DNA of 64,000 bases from Methylorubrum salsuginis (GTDB lineage Bacteria > Pseudomonadota > Alphaproteobacteria > Rhizobiales > Beijerinckiaceae), in the NCBI RefSeq assembly GCF_900114375.1, contig NZ_FOSV01000003.1:1-64000 (forward strand). Reading direction: 5' to 3'. Under the pieces are notes generated by a model. It was not told the origin of the DNA. It searched no databases and saw nothing but the letters and a program-made list of their open reading frames with translations. A program made the translations under genes and the position numbers. This document shows, one piece after another, positions 55,823 to 64,000 of the stretch; position 1 is the first letter of the stretch, and the number at the start of each line of letters is the position of its first letter.

Positions 55823-56986
55823 ATGGCGGGCGAGCGCCTGAGCCCGCTCGAACTCCTTGAGCGGCTCGTCGCCTTCGACACCGAGAGTTCGAAGTCGAAC
55901 ATCGCCCTCATCGATTTCGTGGCGGGCTATCTCGACGGCTGGGGCGTGCCTTACGTCCGCGTGCCGAACGCCGCCGGCGACAAGGAAGCCCTGTTCGCGA
56001 CGCTGGGGCCGAAGATCGACGGCGGAATCGTGCTGTCGGGCCATACCGACGTGGTGCCGGTGACCGGACAGGCCTGGACCACGGACCCGTTCACCCTGCG
56101 GGTCGCCGACGGTCGCGCCTATGGCCGCGGCGCGGTCGACATGAAGGGGTTCGACGCCCTGGCGCTGGCCCTGGTGCCCGACGCGCTCGCCGCCGACCTC
56201 AAGCGGCCGATCCACATCCTGCTCTCCTACGACGAGGAGACCACCTGCCTGGGCGTGGCCGACACCATCGCCCGCTTCGGGGCCGACCTGCCGCGCCCGG
56301 GCGCCGTCATCGTCGGCGAGCCGACCGGGATGCAGGTGGCGGACGCGCACAAGAGCATCGTCACCTACCACACCACCGTCCACGGCCACGAGGCACATTC
56401 GGCCAAGCCCATGCTCGGCGCCAACGCCGTGATGGCGGCGGCCGACCTGATCGCCGAACTGAACCGCATCGCCGACGCGATGGTGGCCCGCGGCGACGCC
56501 TCGGGCCGGTTCGATCCGCCCAACACCACGGTCCATGTCGGCACGATCCAGGGCGGCACCGCCCGCAACATCCTGCCCAAGCTCTGCGCCTTCCACTGGG
56601 AGTTCCGCGGCCTGCCCGACCTCGACATGGGCGAAATTCCCGCCCTGTTCGCCGCCGCCTGCGAACGCGTGACCCGCGAGCGGCTGAACCGCTACGGCGA
56701 CTACGGGCGAATCGAGACGGTGGAGGAGGTGGCGGTTCCGGGGCTCGCCCCCGATCCGGGCTCCGAGGCCGAACGGCTGGCCCTGCGGCTGGCCCAGCGC
56801 AACCGGACCATCTCGGTGCCCTACGCCACGGAAGCCGGCCGCTTCCAGGGGGCCGGCATCCCGACGGTGGTGTGCGGGCCGGGCTCGATCGATCAGGCGC
56901 ACCAGCCGGACGAGTACATCGCGCTGGAGGAACTGGAACGCGGACAGGCCTTCATGCGCCGCCTCGTCGCCGAGAGCGCGGGCTGA
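55823..56986 (+). CDS. argE: Acetylornithine deacetylase
   Basis: 387-residue M20 family zinc hydrolase; in arginine synthesis it removes the acetyl group from N-acetylornithine. The metal site is clear: SGHTDVVPV, RGAVDMKGFDALALA, the general base in SYDEETTCLGV, and VGEPTGMQVADAHK. A late His is in PTVVCGPGSIDQAHQPDEYI. ATG at 55823 directly follows the apaG stop (TAGCATG). The same fold includes succinyl-diaminopimelate desuccinylase, but length and motifs favour ArgE. Confidence 0.92.
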   Translation: MAGERLSPLELLERLVAFDTESSKSNIALIDFVAGYLDGWGVPYVRVPNAAGDKEALFATLGPKIDGGIVLSGHTDVVPVTGQAWTTDPFTLRVADGRAYGRGAVDMKGFDALALALVPDALAADLKRPIHILLSYDEETTCLGVADTIARFGADLPRPGAVIVGEPTGMQVADAHKSIVTYHTTVHGHEAHSAKPMLGANAVMAAADLIAELNRIADAMVARGDASGRFDPPNTTVHVGTIQGGTARNILPKLCAFHWEFRGLPDLDMGEIPALFAAACERVTRERLNRYGDYGRIETVEEVAVPGLAPDPGSEAERLALRLAQRNRTISVPYATEAGRFQGAGIPTVVCGPGSIDQAHQPDEYIALEELERGQAFMRRLVAESAG

Positions 56987-57147
56987 TCGCGCGCCTCATC
57001 ACGCCGATGTGAGGCAGGGTTGGACGAAAGTCTTCCTTGCCGCTGGGGATGATCGCCCCAGCTTCGCCCGTGCTACGGCATCCGCCAGGAATTCGTTCCG
57101 AATTTCGTCGAGAGATGCCGGGTCCGGAAGGAAGCCCGAGGCCATCC

Positions 57148-57624
57148 ATGAACCTGAAGACGACCCTCGCCATCGCGACCGTGACGGTGCTCGCCGGCAC
57201 GCCCGCTCTCGCCCTCGACGTGACGAAGACCGCGACCGTCGATGCCCCGCCCGCCAAGGTCTGGCAGACGATCGGCGATTTCTGCGGCATCGGGACATGG
57301 CACCCGGCGGTCGAGAAGTGTGAGCCGTCCTCGAAGGGCGGCAAGTCGATCCGCACCCTGAGCCTCAAGGGCGGCGGCACCATCGTCGAAGAGCAGCTCG
57401 CCCGCGACGACAAGAAGATGGATTACAGCTACACCATCCTCGAGAGCCCGCTGCCGGTCTCCGACTACAAGTCCACGCTGACCGTGGCGCCGAACGGCTC
57501 GGGCTCGAAGCTGACCTGGACCGGCAAATTCAAGGCGAAGGGCGCCCCCGACGCCAAGGCCGAAGAGGTGATCGGCGGCATCTACGAGGCCGGCCTGAAG
57601 GGGATTTCCGAGAAGGCGAAGTAG
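57148..57624 (+). CDS. SRPBCC/START-fold exported protein, MxaD-like
   Basis: 158-residue protein with a signal peptide (MNLKTTLAIATVTVLAGTPALA) and a polyketide cyclase/START fold: DVTKTATVDAPPAKVWQTIGDF, the WHPAVEKCEP pocket strand, TIVEEQLARDDKKMDYSYTI, and the C-terminal helix AEEVIGGIYEAGLKGISEK. In methylotrophs the exported SRPBCC protein MxaD influences methanol dehydrogenase-cytochrome interaction; this is a paralog or relative outside an mxa cluster, so its role is only suggested. ATG at 57148; rightward single gene. Confidence 0.82.
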   Translation: MNLKTTLAIATVTVLAGTPALALDVTKTATVDAPPAKVWQTIGDFCGIGTWHPAVEKCEPSSKGGKSIRTLSLKGGGTIVEEQLARDDKKMDYSYTILESPLPVSDYKSTLTVAPNGSGSKLTWTGKFKAKGAPDAKAEEVIGGIYEAGLKGISEKAK

Positions 57625-57708
57625 GCCTCGTCCGCGCCGCCCGTTTCCCCTTGCGGATGCGGGCGACGCCCCGTTGCCTCTTTCCCCCGGATCGCGGACA
57701 GACACGCC

Positions 57709-58629
57709 ATGATCGTCCGTCCGCGGCCCAACGTCTTCACCATCCTGTTCGCCCTGCGCGGCTCGATCCTGCCCAAGGTCGCGCCGAAGGTGGTCGCCAT
57801 CACCGCGCTCGCCTGCCTCGTGGTCGGGCTGGAGCAGCGGCACGCCGAGTGGTTCCCGGTCACCGCCGGGATCGGGCCGTTCACCCTCGTCGGCCTCGCG
57901 CTCTCGATCTTCCTGAGCTTCCGCAACGGCGCCTGCTACGACCGCTGGTGGGAGGCGCGCCGGGCCTGGGGCACGCTGATCGTCGAGATGCGGGCGCTCG
58001 CCCGGCTGATCCCGGCGCTGCTGCCGGAGGCCGGGCAGGCGGATGTGCGCCGCCGTAGCTTGCGCCGGGCGGTGGGCTTCGCCCAGGCGCTCCACGCCCG
58101 GCTGCGCGGCCTCGACGAGGCGGGGGCCGCCGAGCCGTGGCTACCGCCGCAGGAAGGCCTGTCGCTCGCCGACCGCCCCAACGCCGCCGACGCGGCACTC
58201 GCCGGCCTCACCCACGATCTGGCCGGCGCGATGCGGGCCGGGGCCTTCGGCGAGGTGAGTTTTGCGACCTTGGAGCACAAGGTCGCGAGTCTAGCCGCGA
58301 TCCAGGCGACCTGCGAGCGCATCCAGGGCACGCCGCTGCCCTTCGCCTACACGCTGCTGCTCTACCGCACCGCCTGGCTCTACTGCCTGCTGCTGCCGTT
58401 CGGGCTGGCCGGCTCGCTCGGCTGGTCGACGCCGGTCGTCGCCGCGCTGGTGGCCTACGCCTTCTTCGGCCTCGACGCGCTCGGCGACGAATTGGAAGAG
58501 CCGTTCGGCACCGACGCCAACGACCTGCCCCTCGACGCGCTGCTGCACGCCGCCACGGCGCCGGTGCTCGACGCGCTCGGCGAGAGCCGGCCGGAGCCGC
58601 CCAAGGCCGAACGGTTCACGCTTCGCTGA
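57709..58629 (+). CDS. Bestrophin (UPF0187) family ion channel
   Basis: 306-residue membrane protein of the bestrophin family, pentameric channels for anions or, in some bacteria, cations. Signature: FRNGACYDRWWEARRAWG with PRPNVFTILFALRGSILPK before it. Membrane segments include VAITALACLVVGLEQ, FTLVGLALSIFLSF and the later TAWLYCLLLPFGLAG and VVAALVAYAFFGLDALG. It lies tail-to-tail with the FNT transporter gene, five bases apart. Confidence 0.92.
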   Translation: MIVRPRPNVFTILFALRGSILPKVAPKVVAITALACLVVGLEQRHAEWFPVTAGIGPFTLVGLALSIFLSFRNGACYDRWWEARRAWGTLIVEMRALARLIPALLPEAGQADVRRRSLRRAVGFAQALHARLRGLDEAGAAEPWLPPQEGLSLADRPNAADAALAGLTHDLAGAMRAGAFGEVSFATLEHKVASLAAIQATCERIQGTPLPFAYTLLLYRTAWLYCLLLPFGLAGSLGWSTPVVAALVAYAFFGLDALGDELEEPFGTDANDLPLDALLHAATAPVLDALGESRPEPPKAERFTLR

Positions 58630-58633
58630 CAGA

Positions 58634-59500
58634 TCACACGCCGCTGCGCTTCTGTCCCTCCAGATCGGGTACGACCTGCCCGAAGTTCAGCACCGAGACC
58701 AGCGTGACGCCGCCGAGCACGTTGCCGATCAGTGTCGGCGCGAAGAAGCCGGTGAGGTAGGCCCCCATCCCGATCTCGCCGGTGGCGACGAGGTAGAACG
58801 CATCGACCGAGCCGGCGACGATGTGGGCGAGCCCGCACATCGAGACGAGCCACGTCATCAGGATGATGATGAACGGTGCCGCCGACCCCGTCGCCGGAAG
58901 AATCCACACCATCAGGGCGATCAGCCAGCCCGCGAACACCGCCTTGATCACGGTGGTCCAGAACGGATCCTCGATGGTGTGGCGGCTGATCTCGGCGAAG
59001 GCTTTGCGCACCTCCGGCTGGAAGGCGTCGGTATGGGCCAGCACCGAGGCGATGACGAAGGTCGCCAGGATGTTGCCGACGAGCACGATGGACCACAATC
59101 GCGCCACCCGCGCCAGCGACCCGAGCGTCCGCTCGTTGAGCAGCGGCAGGATCGGCGTGACGGTGTTCTCCGTGAAGAGCTGTTGGCGCCCGAGCACGAC
59201 GATGAGGAAGCCGATGGAATAGCCCATGCTGAGCACCAGCTCGGCCCAGGGCTCGTGCGGCAGGTGCCCCTTGAGCACGCCCGGCACGATCAGCGAGAAC
59301 CCCATGGTCAGCCCCGCCGCGAAGGCGGAGAGTGCCAGCGCCAACGTCGTGCGCCGCAACTCCTCTTCGCCCTCCCGGCGGATGATCTCGTGCAGGATCA
59401 GGGCGTCCGGGCGGTGCCCCTGCTCGACCTCGGCGGCGTCCTTCGCGCGCTTCTCAGCCGTTTCGTCGGCCCCGCGGCTGCGCTGTTCGTCGTCGGACAT
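58634..59500 (-). CDS. Formate/nitrite transporter (FNT) family protein
   Basis: 288-residue membrane protein of the FNT superfamily, YfdC-like branch. An acidic N-terminus (MSDDEQRSRGADETAEKRAK) precedes about six helices (TLALALSAFAAGLTMGFSL, MGYSIGFLIVVLGRQQLF, LWSIVLVGNILATFVIASV, VIKAVFAGWLIALMVW, IIILMTWLVSMCGLAHIV, YLTGFFAPTLIGNVLGG). FTENTVTPIL and GNVLGGV match the family. It may move formate or another small monocarboxylate, which would matter to a methylotroph. ATG at 59500. Confidence 0.88.
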   Translation of the reverse strand: MSDDEQRSRGADETAEKRAKDAAEVEQGHRPDALILHEIIRREGEEELRRTTLALALSAFAAGLTMGFSLIVPGVLKGHLPHEPWAELVLSMGYSIGFLIVVLGRQQLFTENTVTPILPLLNERTLGSLARVARLWSIVLVGNILATFVIASVLAHTDAFQPEVRKAFAEISRHTIEDPFWTTVIKAVFAGWLIALMVWILPATGSAAPFIIILMTWLVSMCGLAHIVAGSVDAFYLVATGEIGMGAYLTGFFAPTLIGNVLGGVTLVSVLNFGQVVPDLEGQKRSGV

Positions 59501-59600
59501 CGGGCTCTCGTCCGTGGCTCGTCCGTGGCTCGGCCGTGGCCAACGTGCGGAAGAGCGGCCCCGCTCCGGCAAAAGGGAGATTTACCGCAGATTGCCGTCG

Positions 59601-59900
59601 TCAGGCCTTCGGCTCACGCCGCGCCGCGATCAGAGCGGCACGCGAGGCCTCCAGTTCCGACACCAGCGCCCGCGCCTCCTCGATCTTCAGGCTCAGCGCC
59701 TCCAGAATCTCCCGCCCCTCGCCGGAGAAGCTGCGCACGGCGTCGCCCGCCTGGGTCAGGGCGATGCCGGAGGCCGTCACCGCGGCGCCGTACTCGGCCT
59801 GGACCCGGTCGAGGCGCTTGAGCTTGAGATACATCGGCACCACGCAGGCGCTCGTCGCGACGAGCGCAATGAGCAGGATGCCGTCAACCAAGGAGCCCAT
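59601..59900 (-). CDS. Small flagellar-linked protein (DUF6468-like)
   Basis: 99-residue protein with one N-terminal membrane helix (GILLIALVATSACVVPMYL) and a coiled-coil region (VQAEYGAAVTASGIALTQAG, EILEALSLKIEEARALVSEL). It lies directly downstream of fliM, overlapping it by 17 bases, the position occupied in Alphaproteobacteria by a small protein of unknown role (DUF6468-type). Probably associated with the flagellar motor; no direct evidence in the sequence. Confidence 0.75.
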   Translation of the reverse strand: MGSLVDGILLIALVATSACVVPMYLKLKRLDRVQAEYGAAVTASGIALTQAGDAVRSFSGEGREILEALSLKIEEARALVSELEASRAALIAARREPKA

Positions 59901-61077
59901 CCGCCCCCTCCTTCTCGGGATTGATCGCCTCCTCCACCCGCAGGACGTAGGCGCCCTGCGACTGGCCGGCCCGGCACCAGAACAGCGGCCGGTCGTTGCC
60001 TTCCAGCTTGATCCGCGTGGCGGGCGTGGCATCGAGTTCGAGCACCTGACCGACCTTCAGCCCGGCGATCTCGCCGAGCGTCAGGTGGCGCTCCTCCAGC
60101 ACGGCGCGCAGGCGCACCGCGGTCTTCTGCACCTCGGCCGTGATCTGCTGGGCCCAGCGCGGATCGCGGGCGGCGGATTCGCCGGTCAGCACCTTGCCGA
60201 GCGCGGGACGGAGCGGATTCAGCACCGTCTGCGGGATGATGAGGAACATCTCGCCGCCGCGGTTGAGGGCCTGGAGCAGGAACTTGGCCTGCACCGACTT
60301 GTTGGAGCGCCGGCCGATGATGGCGAACTCCATGCGGGTCTCCATCCGCTCCAGGCGGAACGGCGTCTGCGAGACGAGGCCGAAGGAGGATTCGAGCGCC
60401 TTGCCGACCTGCTCGAACACCATCTGGGCGATGCGCAGTTCGATGGCCGAGAAGTTGCGCTCCTCCTCCACCGGCGGCTCGGAGCCGTCGGAGCCGAACA
60501 AAACCTCGACCATCGTGTAGATGAAGTCGCGGTCGAGCCCGACGAGGATGTGCCCGTCCCATTCCGGCGCGTGGAAGATGCCGACCACCGCGTTGGAATC
60601 GTAGGCGTCGAGCATCTCGCCGAAGCGCCCGCCCTCGATGCCGCTGAGCGAGTAGAAGGTCGAGGAGGCGGCCTGGTGCTTGGCCGCGTCGCTGCAGGCG
60701 GTGGCGAGCCGGTCGAAGATGACGTGCAGCATCGGCAGCCGGTCGAGCGACAGGCCGCCGGCCTCCTGGATGCGGGCGCGGATGTCGAGTGCGGGCTTGG
60801 GCGCCGCCGCCGCCGTGAGCAGCGCGTCGAGGGCGGAAGCGGGCTTGCCGGCAGCGGGCGTCACGGCCGGCGCCTCGGCCGATGCCGGGTCGCGATCCAG
60901 CGCGCGCGCCAGTTCCTCGGTCGATCCTTCAGCCGGAGCCGAAGCCGGCACGGTGGCCAGGATGTCCTCGAACGCGGGCGCCTCAGCCTGAACGGTCCGC
61001 TCCACGGGCGCGTCGACCGACTCTTGCACCGTCTCTTGCACCGTCTCTTGAGGCGCTTCTTGAACCGTCTCTTGCAC
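59884..61077 (-). CDS. fliM: Flagellar motor switch protein FliM
   Basis: 397-residue component of the flagellar C-ring. The middle domain is recognisable by LPMLHVIFDRLATACSDAAK and GEMLDAYDSNAVVGIFHA; the C-terminal SpoA/FliN-like domain has LTLGEIAGLKVGQVLELD. The first 85 residues are an acidic Gln/Glu/Thr/Val repeat (QETVQE units) and do not show the classical LSQxEIDALL CheY-binding peptide; SALDALL (81-87) may replace it. The GTG start follows AAGGGGA by seven bases. Between motA and the DUF6468-like gene. Confidence 0.92.
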   Translation of the reverse strand: MQETVQEAPQETVQETVQESVDAPVERTVQAEAPAFEDILATVPASAPAEGSTEELARALDRDPASAEAPAVTPAAGKPASALDALLTAAAAPKPALDIRARIQEAGGLSLDRLPMLHVIFDRLATACSDAAKHQAASSTFYSLSGIEGGRFGEMLDAYDSNAVVGIFHAPEWDGHILVGLDRDFIYTMVEVLFGSDGSEPPVEEERNFSAIELRIAQMVFEQVGKALESSFGLVSQTPFRLERMETRMEFAIIGRRSNKSVQAKFLLQALNRGGEMFLIIPQTVLNPLRPALGKVLTGESAARDPRWAQQITAEVQKTAVRLRAVLEERHLTLGEIAGLKVGQVLELDATPATRIKLEGNDRPLFWCRAGQSQGAYVLRVEEAINPEKEGADGLLG

Positions 61078-61089
61078 CGGCCCGTCCCC

Positions 61090-61962
61090 TTACGCGGCGG
61101 CCGGGGCGCGGCCGCCCGGCACGGTGGCGGCCTCGACCTCGTCGATGGTCGGACGGTCGGCGCCGGCGATGCCCTTGCGGCCGTGCTCGATCGCGACTTG
61201 GGGCAGCGCGCCGTTCATGTAGGCGATCAGCGTCTGCTTGATGATGGTGTAGGGGGCGCATTGCTTCTCGCGCACGCCCTTCACCTTGATGGCGAGGGGG
61301 GCCAGCACGCCGTAGGAGGCGAACACGCCGAAGAAGGTGCCGACGAGCGCGGCGCCGATCAGGCCGCCGAGGATCTGCGGCGACTGATCGAGGGCGCCCA
61401 TCGCCTTCACGATGCCGAGCACCGCCGCGACGATGCCGAGCGCCGGCAGCGCCTCGGCGACCGTGTTGATCGCGCTGTAGGGCTTGAGCTTGTACTTGGT
61501 GTGCGTGCCGATCTCCTCCTCCATCAGCGCCTCGATCTCGTGCGAGCGGGCGTTGCCGATGAGGATCAGGCGGCAATAGTCGCAGATGAACAGCACCAGA
61601 TCGGGGTGCTTGGTGACTTCCGGGAAGTTCTTGAAGATCTCGGATTCGGTCGGGTTGTCGAAGTGCGTCTCGACCTCGTTGCGCGGCTTGGTCTTCAATT
61701 CGCGCATCAGGGCGTGGAGCAGCCCGAGGAGCGACAGGAAATCCTGGCGCTTGGGGCCCTTGCCGGTGAAGGCCTCCATGGTGGCCTTGCCGGAATCCAT
61801 CACGGTCTTCAGCGGGTTGGCGATCACGAAGGTGCCCGCCGCCATGCCGCCGATGATGACGAACTCCCACGGCTGCCAGATGACGATCAGGTGGCCGCCC
61901 ATGGCCACGAAGCCGCCGAGCATGCAGCCGATGGCGATGACAAGGCCGACGATGATTCCCAT
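61090..61962 (-). CDS. motA: Flagellar motor stator protein MotA
   Basis: 290-residue proton-channel subunit of the flagellar motor. Four membrane helices are seen: GIIVGLVIAIGCMLGGFVAM, WEFVIIGGMAAGTFVIANPL and, late, INTVAEALPALGIVAAVLGIV and LVGTFFGVFASYGVLAPLA, with the conserved prolines. The cytoplasmic loop carries SLLGLLHALMRELKTK and VLFICDYCRLILIGNARSHEIE (shown in part). ATG at 61962. motB is not in the window. First gene of the motA-fliM-small-gene run, with about 12 bases to fliM. Confidence 0.95.
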   Translation of the reverse strand: MGIIVGLVIAIGCMLGGFVAMGGHLIVIWQPWEFVIIGGMAAGTFVIANPLKTVMDSGKATMEAFTGKGPKRQDFLSLLGLLHALMRELKTKPRNEVETHFDNPTESEIFKNFPEVTKHPDLVLFICDYCRLILIGNARSHEIEALMEEEIGTHTKYKLKPYSAINTVAEALPALGIVAAVLGIVKAMGALDQSPQILGGLIGAALVGTFFGVFASYGVLAPLAIKVKGVREKQCAPYTIIKQTLIAYMNGALPQVAIEHGRKGIAGADRPTIDEVEAATVPGGRAPAAA

Positions 61963-62118
61963 GGCACGCGTTCCGCAAACGGCCGTCGACGTGAGGGCGG
62001 CCCTTGGGCCAGGGGAATAGGCGGGCAGGCTTGCGCGGGGCTTTGTCGGGCGGGCGGGTTGGAGGAGAAGGTTCGAGCGCATAACTGAGGCTCGTCATTC
62101 CGCCATCGGAGAACACCT

Positions 62119-62676
62119 TTGCCCCACGACGACGGCCCGCCCCAGATGCACGCCACGACGATACTGATGGTCCGCAAGCGCGGGCGCGTGGTGATCGGCG
62201 GCGACGGGCAGGTCAGCCTCGGCCAGACCATCGTGAAGGGCAACGCCCGCAAGGTCCGGCGGCTCGCCAAGGGCAGCGTCATCGGCGGCTTCGCGGGCGC
62301 CACGGCCGACGCCTTCACCCTGTTCGAGCGGCTGGAGGCCAAGCTCGAACAGTATCCCGGCCAGCTCACCCGCGCCTGCGTCGAGCTGACCAAGGACTGG
62401 CGCACCGACCGCTACCTGCGCCGGCTGGAGGCGATGATGCTGGTCGCCGACAAGGAGGTGAGCCTGCTGCTCTCCGGCTCCGGCGACGTGCTGGAACCCG
62501 AGACCGGCGTGATGGCGATCGGCTCCGGCGGCAACTACGCCCTCGCCGCCGCCCGCGCTCTGGAGGACGGTGACCTCGACGCCGAGGCGATCGTGCGCAA
62601 GGCGATGAAGATCGCAGGCGACATCTGCGTCTACACCAACGGGAATCTCGTCATCGAGACGCTCGACGCGGGTTGA
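62119..62676 (+). CDS. hslV: ATP-dependent protease subunit HslV
   Basis: Proteolytic core of the HslVU protease. The N-terminal threonine nucleophile lies in [21 protein letters not shown]; mature HslV begins at that TT. Further signatures are [22 protein letters not shown] and [17 protein letters not shown]. 185 residues from a TTG at 62119 that follows GGAG by seven bases; the ATG at 62146 would start close to the mature end. hslU follows about 100 bases later. Confidence 0.96.
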   Translation: MPHDDGPPQMHATTILMVRKRGRVVIGGDGQVSLGQTIVKGNARKVRRLAKGSVIGGFAGATADAFTLFERLEAKLEQYPGQLTRACVELTKDWRTDRYLRRLEAMMLVADKEVSLLLSGSGDVLEPETGVMAIGSGGNYALAAARALEDGDLDAEAIVRKAMKIAGDICVYTNGNLVIETLDAG

Positions 62677-62777
62677 TTCAAACCCACTCCGCCATTCCGG
62701 GGCCGCGACTGGAAAGCCTCTCCCGGCGCGCCTAGATCCAACTCCTCGGCGTCCGAGCGCCGCAGACCTGGAAAAAA

Positions 62778-64000
62778 ATGACCACCTTCTCCCCCCGCGA
62801 GATCGTCTCCGAGCTCGACCGCTTCATCGTCGGCCAGAAGGATGCCAAGCGCGCGGTCGCGATCGCGCTGCGCAACCGCTGGCGCCGCCAGCAGCTCAAA
62901 GGGCCGCTGCGCGAGGAGGTGGCGCCGAAGAACATCCTGATGATCGGCCCGACCGGCTGCGGCAAGACCGAGATCGCCCGGCGGCTGGCCCGGCTCGCGG
63001 GCGCGCCGTTCCTCAAGATCGAGGCGACCAAGTTCACGGAGGTCGGCTATGTCGGCCGCGACGTCGAGCAGATCGTGCGCGACCTCGTCGAGGTCGGCAT
63101 CGGCCTGACGCGGGACGAGAAGCGCAAGGCCGTCAAGGCCAAGGCGGAGGCGGCTGCCGAGTCCCGCATCCTCGACGCGCTGGTGGGTCCCACCGCGAGC
63201 CAGGCGACCCGCGAGAGCTTTCGGAAAAAGCTGCGGGCGAGCGAGTTGGACGACAAGGAAGTTGAACTCGAACTCGCCCCGAGTGGCGCGCAGGGCATGC
63301 CGATGTTCGAGATTCCGGGCATGCCCGGCGCCTCCATGGGGGCGATCAACCTCAACGACATGCTCGGCAAGGCGCTCGGCGGCCAGCGCGGCAAGCCGCG
63401 CCGGATGACGGTGGCCGACGCCTACGCGCCGCTGATCGCCGAGGAATCGGACAAGCTCGTCGATGACGACGCGCTGATCCGCGAGGCGGTGCGCGAGGTC
63501 GAGGACAACGGCATCGTCTTCCTCGACGAGATCGACAAGATCTGCGCCCGCGAGGGCCGCTCCGGCGCCGACGTGTCCCGCGAGGGCGTGCAGCGCGACC
63601 TGCTGCCCTTGATCGAGGGGACGACGGTGGCGACCAAGCACGGGCCGGTGAAGACCGACCACATCCTGTTCATCGCCTCCGGCGCCTTCCACGTCTCGAA
63701 GCCGTCCGACCTGCTGCCCGAGTTGCAGGGGCGGCTCCCGATCCGCGTCGAGCTGCAGCCGCTCACCGTCGAGGATTTCAAGCAGATCCTCACCGCCACC
63801 GAGGCGAGCCTGATCAAGCAGACGGTGGCGCTGATGGAGACGGAAGGGCTGACCCTCGACTTCACCGACGATTCCATCGACGCGCTCGCCCGCGTCGCCG
63901 TCGAGGTGAACGGCTCGGTGGAGAATATCGGCGCCCGCCGGCTCCAGACCGTGCTGGAGCGGGTGATCGACGACATCTCCTTCACCGCCACCGACCGCTC
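62778..64000 (+). CDS. hslU: ATP-dependent unfoldase subunit HslU (cut by window end)
   Basis: AAA+ unfoldase of the HslVU complex, truncated at base 64000 (407 codons visible of about 435). Start ATG at 62778, with [20 protein letters not shown]; Walker [13 protein letters not shown]; the variable I-domain with low-complexity [16 protein letters not shown]; Walker [12 protein letters not shown]; sensor region [13 protein letters not shown]. The remaining part should carry the C-terminal sensor-2 and HslV-activating tail. Co-oriented with hslV. Confidence 0.97.
   Translation, partial: MTTFSPREIVSELDRFIVGQKDAKRAVAIALRNRWRRQQLKGPLREEVAPKNILMIGPTGCGKTEIARRLARLAGAPFLKIEATKFTEVGYVGRDVEQIVRDLVEVGIGLTRDEKRKAVKAKAEAAAESRILDALVGPTASQATRESFRKKLRASELDDKEVELELAPSGAQGMPMFEIPGMPGASMGAINLNDMLGKALGGQRGKPRRMTVADAYAPLIAEESDKLVDDDALIREAVREVEDNGIVFLDEIDKICAREGRSGADVSREGVQRDLLPLIEGTTVATKHGPVKTDHILFIASGAFHVSKPSDLLPELQGRLPIRVELQPLTVEDFKQILTATEASLIKQTVALMETEGLTLDFTDDSIDALARVAVEVNGSVENIGARRLQTVLERVIDDISFTATDR

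Overview
The window is a gene-dense, very GC-rich stretch of bacterial chromosome. Nearly every gene is alphaproteobacterial in type: RegB/RegA redox regulators, a LOV-HWE light-sensor kinase, IalB-type proteins, a double-domain dCTP deaminase, phasins with a polyhydroxybutyrate (PHB) depolymerase, and an alphaproteobacterial motA-fliM block. These families, an MxaD-like SRPBCC protein and the style of the short palindromic repeats suggest Methylobacterium/Methylorubrum (order Hyphomicrobiales). That genus call is inference from gene content, not from a search. No rRNA, tRNA, CRISPR array, insertion sequence or prophage was seen.

Layout. 1-434: no recognisable gene. 435-8.4 kb: a DUF2244 membrane protein, endonuclease III, purC, two tandem paralogous GT2 glycosyltransferases and three exported proteins. 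8.4-12.7 kb: a YgjP-type metalloprotein, PHB depolymerase, and divergent regB-regA closed by a strong terminator. 13-16.7 kb: purS-purQ (no purL follows), a PepSY protein, apt and an inositol-phosphatase family gene, with two families of intergenic palindromes. 16.9-19.9 kb: a translationally coupled thiO-thiS-thiG-thiE operon behind a TPP riboswitch. 20-25.2 kb: recN, a glycosyltransferase, bamD, lpxC.

25.5-36.2 kb is the distal half of the division and cell-wall (dcw) cluster, all on the minus strand: ftsW, murG, murC, murB, ddlB, ftsQ, ftsA, ftsZ, then lpxC. It is interrupted between murC and murB by an oppositely oriented RelE/ParE toxin and Xre-type antitoxin pair, and it is cut upstream of ftsW, where guaB starts divergently instead of murD. 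38-43.7 kb is more accessory: small proteins, a Cys-rich exported protein with a Lys/Thr/Ala repeat, a PAS-GGDEF-EAL protein and a GT4 glycosyltransferase. 43.8-45.3 kb holds a phasin whose promoter carries a perfect TTGC-N3-GCAA palindrome (a probable PhaR operator), then a second phasin-like protein and a bidirectional terminator.

46-51.6 kb has a HAD phosphatase, mepA, a UPF0114 membrane protein and msrA divergent from a LOV-HWE sensor kinase whose N-box Asn is replaced. A cluster of short palindromic repeats follows the kinase. 51.7-59.5 kb has comM, a PepSY protein, dcd with a coupled membrane protein, apaG, argE, the MxaD-like protein, a bestrophin channel and an FNT-family transporter. 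59.6-62 kb is motA-fliM plus a small flagellar-linked gene. The window ends in hslV and a truncated hslU.

Main links: cell-wall synthesis and division genes are co-oriented; PHB metabolism appears at two separate sites (depolymerase beside regBA; phasins at 44 kb); purine genes are scattered (purC, purSQ, guaB, apt); thiamine synthesis is feedback-controlled by the riboswitch.
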